Positions 1-7,483 of a stretch of 64,000 bases of DNA are shown in pieces. Within the stretch, counting starts at the first letter, position 1; every line of letters begins with the position of its first letter. The position numbers and the translations under genes are program-made. Below the pieces are notes generated by a model, which was given only the letters and a program-made list of their open reading frames with translations, searched no databases and was not told the origin of the DNA. Origin of the DNA: Salegentibacter maritimus (GTDB lineage: Bacteria > Bacteroidota > Bacteroidia > Flavobacteriales > Flavobacteriaceae); assembly GCF_016236915.1 (NCBI RefSeq), contig NZ_JAEHOK010000012.1, positions 87,786 to 151,785 of the forward strand, written 5' to 3'.

Positions 1-273
1 TATGTAATTATTTTTGCCGTTCCCGGAATGGAAAAAGTTAGTTTCTCTGTAGTTATGGCTACTTTTGTTGTGGGTTCTTTTGCAGTTTCGGCTACCAATG
101 GTGGAATTGGCGTTTACCCCGTGGCCATTGGTGCTATCTTAGTTGTTTTTGGCATTTCTAAACAAACCGGCGAAGCCTTTGGATGGATTACCTGGAGCAC
201 ACAAACCCTTTTGGTACTTATCCTGGGCGGACTTTCCTTCATTTTCCTCCCAATTTTCAACCGTCGGAAATAA
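1..273 (+). CDS. C-terminal part of a flippase-like (LPG synthase TM / UPF0104) membrane protein
   Basis: The reading frame is open from base 1, so the gene begins outside the window and only its last ~90 residues are seen. The visible part is almost entirely hydrophobic. It has a Gly/Pro-rich stretch (GGIGVYPVAIG) and a final membrane segment ending in a short basic tail (NRRK). This pattern matches the C-terminus of the lysylphosphatidylglycerol synthase transmembrane family (YbhN/UPF0104), polytopic inner-membrane proteins related to lipid flippases. The internal ATG at 28 is not the real start, because the frame continues upstream without a stop. The family call is from pattern recognition of a short fragment. 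The substrate is unknown. Confidence 0.6.
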   Translation, partial: YVIIFAVPGMEKVSFSVVMATFVVGSFAVSATNGGIGVYPVAIGAILVVFGISKQTGEAFGWITWSTQTLLVLILGGLSFIFLPIFNRRK

Positions 274-310
274 ATTATATCTTGTGTTGGTTAAACAAAA
301 CCCAACACCT

Positions 311-1459
311 ATGATTAAAAAATTACTAATTTTTGTGCTGCTGGTAGCACCGCTACTAAGTTCAGCACAAACACTTTATGAAACTATTTCTTCCCAAAAA
401 CTTGGGGAAACAAGGGAAATTAAAATTCAATTACCAAGAAATTACGAAGAAAACACCGAAAAAACCTACCCGGTAATCCTGGTATTAGATGGCGACTATC
501 TATTTGAACCCATGGCCGGCAATGTAGATTATTATTCCTATTGGGAAGATGCCCCCGAAATGATTGTAGTTGGCGTCAACCAAAGTAAATCGCGTATGGA
601 CGATGCTTATTATGAAGATCGAAATTTTCTTCCGGCAAATAAAGGCGCAGCCTTTTTTGAATTCCTGGGAATGGAACTTTTGCAGCATATAGATAATAAA
701 TATAGGACTGCTAATTTTAGAGTAATTGCGGGCCACGATTATACGGCAAATTTCATTAATTATTACCTGTTGAAATCCAATCCTATTTTTCATGGCTATA
801 TCAATTTAAGCCCGGACCTGGCACCCCAAATGGTAGATCGTATCAGCAATGCCTTAAGGAAATCTGAAACCAAAAAATGGCTTTATTTGGCTACCGGAAC
901 CGATGATATCCCACAGCTAAAAAATGGGATCGAAGCCCTTAACGAACAACTAACAGCTTTGGAAAACGATTTGGTGACCTATGAGTTTGATAATTTTGAA
1001 AATGCTACCCACTATTCTTTGGTAGGAAAAGCAATCCCTGCCGCCCTCGAGAGCATTTTTAATGTTTACAGACCTATAAGTAAGAAAGATTACAATGAGC
1101 TTTTGCTACAAACTTCGGTTTCTTCAGTAGAGTTTTTAACCGATAAATATGAAAGCATAAACGAGCTTTTCGGTATTGAGAAAAAAATACGCTTAGAAGA
1201 TTTTATGGCCATTCATAATGCGATTGAAAAAACGAAAAGATGGGAAGATTACAAAGGTTTAAGTGACCTGGCTTATGACAACTATCCCGGGACTATGCTT
1301 GGCACTTACTTTGAAGCTCGTTACGAAGAGGAAACCGGCAATCCTAGAAAAGCAATGCGAACCTACCAAAATGCATACGGACAAGAAAAAATAGCATTTT
1401 TAAACACCGATTTTATGCTGGCAAAAGCCGATGCAATTAAAAAAGATTTCGGTTATTAG
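311..1459 (+). CDS. Secreted esterase-fold (alpha/beta hydrolase) protein with Asp at the nucleophile site
   Basis: The 382-residue protein starts at the ATG at 311, which gives a clean signal peptide ending near SSAQ (residue 20). A longer upstream reading would overlap the preceding gene in another frame and bury the signal. Residues ~35-300 look like the esterase D / enterochelin-esterase fold: PVILVLDGDYLF, VVGVNQ, then the elbow at 140-146. The elbow reads AGHDYTA where the family has GHSxGG, so Ser is replaced by Asp143. A late His (NATHYSL) is kept. The last ~80 residues look like a TPR helix pair. It lies 19 bp before radA. Export to the periplasm or outside is inferred; activity is uncertain because of the Ser-to-Asp change. 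Confidence 0.75.
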   Translation: MIKKLLIFVLLVAPLLSSAQTLYETISSQKLGETREIKIQLPRNYEENTEKTYPVILVLDGDYLFEPMAGNVDYYSYWEDAPEMIVVGVNQSKSRMDDAYYEDRNFLPANKGAAFFEFLGMELLQHIDNKYRTANFRVIAGHDYTANFINYYLLKSNPIFHGYINLSPDLAPQMVDRISNALRKSETKKWLYLATGTDDIPQLKNGIEALNEQLTALENDLVTYEFDNFENATHYSLVGKAIPAALESIFNVYRPISKKDYNELLLQTSVSSVEFLTDKYESINELFGIEKKIRLEDFMAIHNAIEKTKRWEDYKGLSDLAYDNYPGTMLGTYFEARYEEETGNPRKAMRTYQNAYGQEKIAFLNTDFMLAKADAIKKDFGY

Positions 1460-1478
1460 CAGCAAAATTTAAAGCTAA

Positions 1479-2843
1479 ATGGCCAAGGTTAAATCAACGT
1501 TCTATTGTCAAAATTGTGGAAGTCAATATGCGAAATGGCAGGGCAAATGCAGTTCGTGTGGCGAGTGGAATACCATTGCTGAAGAAATTGTAGAAAAACC
1601 AGATAAAAAAGACTGGAAAACCGCTACCCATAACCAGGCAAAACGAACTTCCAAACCTTTAAAAATAGCTGAAATTGAAAACAGCCCCCAAAACCGATGG
1701 AATACCGGCAACACCGAACTGGACCGGGTTTTAGGCGGCGGACTTGTACCTGGATCGCTCACCCTACTGGGCGGTGAACCGGGCATAGGAAAAAGCACAT
1801 TGCTTCTTCAAATTTCACTTCAATTAAACTACAAGGTATTATACGTTTCAGGAGAAGAAAGTCAGCAACAAATAAAAATGCGGGCAGAACGTATTAATCC
1901 TGTCGCTGCCAATTGCTATATTCTTACCGAAACCAAAACCCAAAATATCTTTCGGCAAATTGAAAGCATTGAGCCCGAAGTGATTATTATAGATTCTATT
2001 CAAACCCTGCACAGCGATTATATTGAAAGTGCCCCGGGAAGCATCTCCCAAATTAGGGAATGCACAGCAGAGCTTATAAAATTTGCAAAAGAAACCAACA
2101 CCCCGGTTATTCTAATAGGTCATATCACAAAAGAAGGCAGTATTGCAGGCCCAAAAGTACTGGAGCATATGGTAGATACCGTTTTGCAGTTTGAAGGCGA
2201 TAGAAATCACGTATATCGAATTTTACGGGCTCATAAAAACCGATTTGGCTCTACCCACGAACTGGGTATTTACGAAATGCAGGGAAGCGGTTTACGAGAA
2301 GTAAGCAACCCTTCTGAAATCCTTATTTCCAGGAACGATGAAGATCTTAGCGGCACAGCCATTTCGGCCACTTTAGAAGGAATGCGCCCTCTTATGATAG
2401 AAATTCAGGCGCTGGTAAGTACGGCTGTGTATGGAACACCACAACGGTCGGCTACAGGTTACAATGTAAAACGACTAAACATGCTATTGGCTGTTTTAGA
2501 AAAACGAGCTGGTTTTAGGCTGGGCGCCAAAGATGTTTTTTTAAATATTACCGGTGGAATTAGTGTAGATGATCCTGCAATAGACCTGGCCGTAATTGCT
2601 GCTATTTTATCTTCAAATGAAGATATCTCTATTCCAAAAGATATTTGTTTTGCTGCTGAAGTTGGCCTTGCCGGAGAAATTAGACCGGTTACCCGGGTAG
2701 AGCAACGTATTATTGAAGCCGAAAAACTCGGCTTTGCTTCAATCCTGGTTTCCAAACAAAGCAAGGTCCCAAAAAGCAATTTCAACATCAATGTGATAAA
2801 AGTTGCTAAAATTGAAGATGTTGTAAGTCATTTATTTGGGTAA
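1479..2843 (+). CDS. radA: DNA repair protein RadA
   Basis: This is the 454-residue RadA/Sms protein, the RecA-related ATPase that helps branch migration and processing of recombination intermediates in the cytoplasm. In order it has an N-terminal C4 zinc finger (C10, C13, C24, C27), a Walker A motif GEPGIGKST at 99-107, a Walker B-like strand (VIIIDSIQTL), the RadA signature KNRFGS near residue 255, and a C-terminal Lon-protease-like domain of ~170 residues. The length is normal for the family. The start ATG directly precedes the zinc finger. It probably shares transcription with the esterase-like gene just upstream. Confidence 0.97.
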   Translation: MAKVKSTFYCQNCGSQYAKWQGKCSSCGEWNTIAEEIVEKPDKKDWKTATHNQAKRTSKPLKIAEIENSPQNRWNTGNTELDRVLGGGLVPGSLTLLGGEPGIGKSTLLLQISLQLNYKVLYVSGEESQQQIKMRAERINPVAANCYILTETKTQNIFRQIESIEPEVIIIDSIQTLHSDYIESAPGSISQIRECTAELIKFAKETNTPVILIGHITKEGSIAGPKVLEHMVDTVLQFEGDRNHVYRILRAHKNRFGSTHELGIYEMQGSGLREVSNPSEILISRNDEDLSGTAISATLEGMRPLMIEIQALVSTAVYGTPQRSATGYNVKRLNMLLAVLEKRAGFRLGAKDVFLNITGGISVDDPAIDLAVIAAILSSNEDISIPKDICFAAEVGLAGEIRPVTRVEQRIIEAEKLGFASILVSKQSKVPKSNFNINVIKVAKIEDVVSHLFG

Positions 2844-2922
2844 CCCAGAGATTGAGGGAATAAAAAAATAGCGTCCTAACATGGCACAATTACTGCTTTA
2901 ATTTGCACGGAAACGCAAGATT

Positions 2923-4062
2923 ATGAAGCAGATAAAATTTTTAAGCCTATCCTTAATTTTAATAATTTCCGGATGTTCGCAAATTAATAAAGCATCTGAT
3001 TTTATAACTAATCCTACCGCAAAAGAGCAGTATAAACGCGATTTGAATATTTCAGATGAACTATTTCAAATTTGGGAAAATTCGGCTGAAACGGTATTTC
3101 AGGATAGTGTAGGCATAAATCTGCCTTATGCCGAAACCGGTAAATTCTTTCCTAAAGGTTTTTCAGTTTATTCTTATGAAGTCAAGCTTCAACCCGGAGA
3201 GGTTTTAAATGTTGATGTGAAAACCGATTCTACCGGGCAAGTTGTTTTTATAGAGTTATTTGAAAAGATAGGCGATTCAACAAACGTATTTGAAAAGATC
3301 AAAACTTCAGGTTTCCGGAAGAAAAGATTAAGTTTTGAAGCCCATAAAAAAGCTACCTATAAATTAGTTATTCAACCCGAAATTGAAGCCCACACCCCTT
3401 TCACTTTTTAAATAGAGAAACAACCAGCTTATCTTTTTCCGGTGAGTGCCGGCTCAAATAGAAATGTACAAAGTTACTGGGGTGATAATCGCGATGGCGG
3501 TGCCAGGCGTCACGAGGGCATAGATATTTTTGCTAAAAGAGGAACCCCAGTAGTTGCTGCTACAGATGGCAGCCTTAGCTTTACCGGCGAAAAGGGACTT
3601 GGCGGCAAGCAGGTTTGGCTACGGGACCCAAAACGCAAGCAATCGCTTTATTATGCGCATTTAGATAGTATTGCCAATATCTCTGGGAATGTAAAAAGAG
3701 GAGACACCTTGGGCTTTGTGGGCAACACAGGTAATGCCAGGACCACGCCCCCACATCTACATTTCGGAATTTATAAAAGCTATCGCGGCGCCATAAACCC
3801 CTTACATTTTATATATCAAACCAACATTTTGGAAACCGAACCTAAGTTATTAGACAGCACCCCACATAAATTGCTAGTAAAAACCAACAAAGCCAATCTT
3901 AGAAATAAGCCGACAACTTCAGGCTCAAAAATTTTAAGCACCTCCAAAGCCAGGGATACCCTGCAATTTTTGGGAAAAACTAATGAATGGTACCATGTAA
4001 GAACCTCAGCAAACCAAGCTTCTTTTATACACCAAAGTTTGGTAGCACCAATAGCTCCTTAA
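2923..4062 (+). pseudogene. M23 family metallopeptidase lipoprotein with SH3-like tail, split by an in-frame stop
   Basis: Two open stretches (2923-3411 and 3412-4062) are in the same frame and separated only by TAA at 3409-3411. Read through, they make one 379-codon protein. It has a lipobox (ISGC, C18), an N-terminal beta-rich region, then an M23 lysostaphin-type domain with HEGID (H197, D201) and HLH (codons 278-280), and a C-terminal SH3-like domain. M23 enzymes cut peptidoglycan cross-links in the envelope. The stop would become Lys (AAA) by one T-to-A change, giving FKIEKQ between the domains. The only restart is a GTG at 3442 with no signal peptide, so an exported catalytic domain is unlikely. 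A sequencing error or stop-codon read-through are the alternatives. Confidence 0.8.
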
Positions 4063-4083
4063 ACCCTGAAGGGCAAATAATTA

Positions 4084-5121
4084 TTAAGGTGCAGGATTTG
4101 GATAGGTTTCGTGAACTTTATTAATCTCGCCTAAAATTTCCTCCGAAAGTTCAACCTCTATACTTCCAATATTTTCAGTCAACTGTTTTAAAGAAGTGGC
4201 ACCAATAATATTACTGGTTACAAAAGGTCGCGTATTTACAAATGCCAAAGACATTTGAGCGAAATTCAGGTTATGCTTTTTAGCAATTTCGCTATAAGCT
4301 CTGGTAGCCTTTACTGCCTGTTCGTTAGAATATCGTTTATACTGCGAAAATAAGCCCAGTCTTGAATTGGGTTCTACGCCATCTAAATGCTTTCCGGTTA
4401 AAGTTCCCATTCCCAATGGAGAGTAGGGAAATAAACCTATATTTTCACGATGAAGCACTTCTGTAAGTCCAATTTCATCTTTTCTATTTAGCAAATTATA
4501 CGGATTTTGTACGGTAATCATCTTGGGAAGGCCGTGTTTTCTACTTTCCTCCAAAAAACGCATTACTCCGTATGGAGTTTCATTAGACAAGCCTACCTGC
4601 CTAATTTTCCCCTCTTTTACAAAGCCGTTTAAAGTTTCCAGAACTTCCTGAAAATTTTCTTCCCAGGCTTCATTTCTATCGTGCTCGTAGCCTAATTTTC
4701 CAAAGAAATTAGTGTTTCGCTCCGGCCAGTGCAGTTGATAAAGGTCTATATAATCTGTTTGAAGTCGTTTTAAACTCTTGTGCAAGGCATCGGTAACTGC
4801 TTCTTTAGAAAAACCCAGGTTTTCCCGTATATGTTCCATAGCATTTCCCGGCCCAACTACTTTTGAAGCCAGCACTACCTCTTCCCTTCTACCCGATTTT
4901 TTAAACCAGGAACCAATAATTTCTTCTGTACTACCCTGGGTTTCGGCTTTTCCGGGAATAGAATACATTTCTGCTGTATCCAGAAAATTCACCCCTTTAT
5001 CTAGCGCAAAATCTATTTGTTCGTGGCCTTCGGCTTCAGTATTTTGCTCGCCCCAGGTCATAGTACCCAGGCATATTTTACTAACTTTTATATCGGTATT
5101 GGGTAGCTTGGTATATTTCAT
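4084..5121 (-). CDS. Aldo/keto reductase, Tas-like
   Basis: This is a 345-residue NADPH-dependent aldo/keto reductase that reduces carbonyl compounds in the cytoplasm; the physiological substrate is unknown. The catalytic tetrad is visible: D48 and Y53 (FLDTAEMY), K87 (LASK) and H131 (YQLHW). The N-terminal signature KVSKICLGTMTWGEQNT and the insert after the catalytic Tyr resemble E. coli Tas. The C-terminal cofactor loop (NIIGATSLKQLTEN) is intact. It lies 23 bp downstream of the OmpA lipoprotein gene on the same strand, suggesting co-transcription, though the two functions are not obviously linked. It converges with the broken M23 gene. Confidence 0.92.
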   Translation of the reverse strand: MKYTKLPNTDIKVSKICLGTMTWGEQNTEAEGHEQIDFALDKGVNFLDTAEMYSIPGKAETQGSTEEIIGSWFKKSGRREEVVLASKVVGPGNAMEHIRENLGFSKEAVTDALHKSLKRLQTDYIDLYQLHWPERNTNFFGKLGYEHDRNEAWEENFQEVLETLNGFVKEGKIRQVGLSNETPYGVMRFLEESRKHGLPKMITVQNPYNLLNRKDEIGLTEVLHRENIGLFPYSPLGMGTLTGKHLDGVEPNSRLGLFSQYKRYSNEQAVKATRAYSEIAKKHNLNFAQMSLAFVNTRPFVTSNIIGATSLKQLTENIGSIEVELSEEILGEINKVHETYPNPAP

Positions 5122-5144
5122 TGGTTTTCTTCGGAAATGATTAT

Positions 5145-6092
5145 TTATTCGTTCAGCAATTTAGTTACCTCATCTAACTTTGGTGTTAAAATTACCTCAA
5201 TTCTTCTGTTTTTCGCTTTCCCTTCAGCGGTTTCATTAGTGGCAATTGGCGCATACTCCCCACGGCCGGCTGCGGTTAAATTCTGCGGATCTATATTGTT
5301 ATTTTCCTTTAAAATTTGCACAATAGAAGTTGCTCTTTTAGTTGAAAGGTCCCAATTATCCTTAAGTGTACCGCTTCCCCTGTAAGGCACATTATCGGTA
5401 TGGCCCTCAATTAAAACCGCGATATCCGGGTTTTGTGCCAATACTTTCCCTAATTGATTTACCGCCTGTCTACCTTCAGCATTTACGGCCCAGCTTCCCG
5501 AGCTAAACAACAACTTATTTTCCATAGAAACATAAACTTTTCCGTCGCGCTGTTCTACGGTTAAACCTTTCCCTTCAAAATTGGTAAGTGCCTTGGAAAT
5601 AGCATCTTTTAGCGCATTCATTTTGGCATCCTTGGCCGCAATTAAGCTTTCCAGTTCATCTACCCTTCTAGAGCGGGCATCTAAATCTCGTTGCAATTTA
5701 TCTAATCTGGCTTGCTCTGCTACCAACGCCTGTTCTTTCTCCTCTAATTCGGCTAAAAGTTCTCGATTTTGACGGGAATTTTCTGCAATAGCTGCAGAAC
5801 TGTTTTCTTCCAGCGCATCGTAAGAATCTTTTAGGGCAGCATAATTTTTTCTGGCACTTTCCAACTCATCTTTTAACCGGTCTCTTTCTGCAGTAGCTTC
5901 AGCATAATCTTCTTTTAAGGCTGAATATTCTTCATCTAAATCTCTATATTTTTCGAGTTCAGACTGTGTATTTCTATTTTCCCTTTTTAAATCAGCATGC
6001 CTGCTTTCAAGTTCCTGGTATTTTTTTGAAGACACGCAGGAAGTAAACATAAAAACCCCTGAAATTGCTAAAGCCACTACTTTTTTCATCAC
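5145..6092 (-). CDS. OmpA-family lipoprotein with long coiled coil
   Basis: The 315-residue protein has a lipoprotein signal (FMFTSC, C19), then a helical coiled coil of ~140 residues rich in Glu/Lys/Ala heptads, then a C-terminal OmpA peptidoglycan-binding domain from about residue 185. The domain carries the core EGHTDNVPYRG, the Asp/Arg diaminopimelate-binding pattern (LSTKRA) and the ending NRRIEVILTPK. It should be anchored in the outer membrane and hold the peptidoglycan through the OmpA domain, with the coiled coil as spacer. It has no beta-barrel. A second Met one codon later is an equally good start. It lies 18 bp after xth. Confidence 0.9.
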   Translation of the reverse strand: MMKKVVALAISGVFMFTSCVSSKKYQELESRHADLKRENRNTQSELEKYRDLDEEYSALKEDYAEATAERDRLKDELESARKNYAALKDSYDALEENSSAAIAENSRQNRELLAELEEKEQALVAEQARLDKLQRDLDARSRRVDELESLIAAKDAKMNALKDAISKALTNFEGKGLTVEQRDGKVYVSMENKLLFSSGSWAVNAEGRQAVNQLGKVLAQNPDIAVLIEGHTDNVPYRGSGTLKDNWDLSTKRATSIVQILKENNNIDPQNLTAAGRGEYAPIATNETAEGKAKNRRIEVILTPKLDEVTKLLNE

Positions 6093-6110
6093 TATATATT
6101 ATTATTTTAT

Positions 6111-6881
6111 TTAAAATTTTGATTCTAATTCTACCAACACAGGACAGTGATCGCTGTGTTTGGCCTCGGGTAATATAACGGCGCGTTTCAGTTTTTCTTG
6201 TAGGGGTGTTGCCACTAAATTATAATCTATACGCCAGCCCTTATTATTGGCCCGGGCATTGGCGCGATAACTCCACCACGAGTATTGCTCTCCCTCTTCA
6301 TTAAAGTGCCTAAAAGAGTCTATAAACCCACTTTTCATAAAATTATCTATCCATTTTCGTTCTTCCGGTAGAAATCCAGATACGTTTTTAAGTCGAACAG
6401 GATCGTGAATATCAATAGCTTCGTGACAAATATTATAGTCTCCACAAATTACAAGATTTGGGAAATCCTGTTTAATTTCGTCTATATACAGCTGAAAATC
6501 GTCCATAAACTTAAATTTATGTTCCAACCGGGCGATATTGGTTCCCGAAGGTAAATACAAGCTAATGATAGAAAAATCTTCAAAATCTGCCCTTATAGTA
6601 CGCCCCTCGTGATCCATATAATCTATCCCGGTACCATATTCTACATGTAAAGGTTTATGCTTGCTTAAAATTGCAACCCCGCTATAGCCTTTTTTTTGTG
6701 CAGGATACCAATAATGATACGGATACCCGGCCTCTTTAAAATCGTCCAGGTTTAATTGTTCCGGTTGGGCTTTTATCTCCTGCAGGCACACCACATCTGG
6801 ATTTGCCTGTTGCACCCACTCTAAAAAGCCTTTTCTTATGGCCGCCCTAATTCCGTTTACGTTATAGGAAATAATTTTCAT
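6111..6881 (-). CDS. xth: Exodeoxyribonuclease III
   Basis: The 256-residue enzyme belongs to the exonuclease III/AP endonuclease family, which cuts DNA at abasic sites and removes 3' blocking groups during base excision repair. Visible family motifs are SYNVNGIRAA at the N-terminus, LQEIKAQ (metal-binding Glu), GDYNICH, and SDHCPV at the C-terminus (catalytic Asp-His). I placed the start at the ATG of MKIISYN; an in-frame TTG three codons upstream is a less likely alternative. Length is typical. It is followed at 18 bp by the OmpA lipoprotein gene. Confidence 0.95.
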   Translation of the reverse strand: MKIISYNVNGIRAAIRKGFLEWVQQANPDVVCLQEIKAQPEQLNLDDFKEAGYPYHYWYPAQKKGYSGVAILSKHKPLHVEYGTGIDYMDHEGRTIRADFEDFSIISLYLPSGTNIARLEHKFKFMDDFQLYIDEIKQDFPNLVICGDYNICHEAIDIHDPVRLKNVSGFLPEERKWIDNFMKSGFIDSFRHFNEEGEQYSWWSYRANARANNKGWRIDYNLVATPLQEKLKRAVILPEAKHSDHCPVLVELESKF

Positions 6882-6933
6882 GAAAGTCAATTTTCCCCAA
6901 AAATAAGGCTAAATGCAAGATTTACAAGTTAGA

Positions 6934-7473
6934 TTATTGAATTTCCAGCAGTCTTTTGGCTTGTTGAAAATGCCTTTCTTCGTGTGCTAAAATAATTTTA
7001 AACGCAGCCTCAAGTTTATAAACAATTTTTGGATTTGCCGGCGAAGATATTACCGCGTTTTTCTCTAAGAGATCTTCAGATTCTACAATTTTTTGCCTTA
7101 ATTTTTCCTGATGTTCAAGAAATTTGGCTAATATTTCTTCTGAAACTTGAGTTTCAGAAGGTTTCCAAATAGAGAATGTTTTTGTTTTTTTGGTGGTTTC
7201 AGGCTGTACCGATTTTAGAATTGTTTTTCCGAAGAAATTTACCAAAAAACCAAATCTAGCGGTAAATGGCTTTTTATGACTTTTATCGCGAAGCCTGTCT
7301 ATCATTGGAAAATAGGACTGGTTAATTAAAATTAGATGTTCTAAATTTTGCGCAATACTCCAGGTCGCTGCATTTGGTTTATGATGAATTTCGGCCTCAT
7401 TTAGTTGCCCAAACTCTGTTTTAAACTTCAGGGTAATTTCATCTAACCTATTTAAAAATTCTTCGGTATACAT
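6934..7473 (-). CDS. DinB-family four-helix protein
   Basis: The 179-residue protein is all-helical and resembles the DinB/YfiT superfamily of metal-binding thiol-dependent enzymes. The usual three metal-ligand histidines can be assigned to the NLEHL segment near residue 46 and to the HEERHF pair near residues 157-161. The motif TWSIAQNLEHL is typical of DinB_2 members. Members range from bacillithiol-dependent transferases to proteins of unknown role, so no substrate is assigned. It follows the T9SS protein gene by 10 bp on the same strand. Confidence 0.8.
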   Translation of the reverse strand: MYTEEFLNRLDEITLKFKTEFGQLNEAEIHHKPNAATWSIAQNLEHLILINQSYFPMIDRLRDKSHKKPFTARFGFLVNFFGKTILKSVQPETTKKTKTFSIWKPSETQVSEEILAKFLEHQEKLRQKIVESEDLLEKNAVISSPANPKIVYKLEAAFKIILAHEERHFQQAKRLLEIQ

Positions 7474-7483
7474 TTTTCTCCTA

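Noticed and set aside
143..310. Upstream extension of the esterase-like protein
   Set aside because: It overlaps the preceding membrane protein gene in another frame and would hide a clear signal peptide that starts at 311.
3442..4062. The second half of the M23 gene as an independent gene starting at GTG
   Set aside because: It has no signal peptide, begins inside a conserved linker in the same frame as the upstream half, and no promoter lies between.
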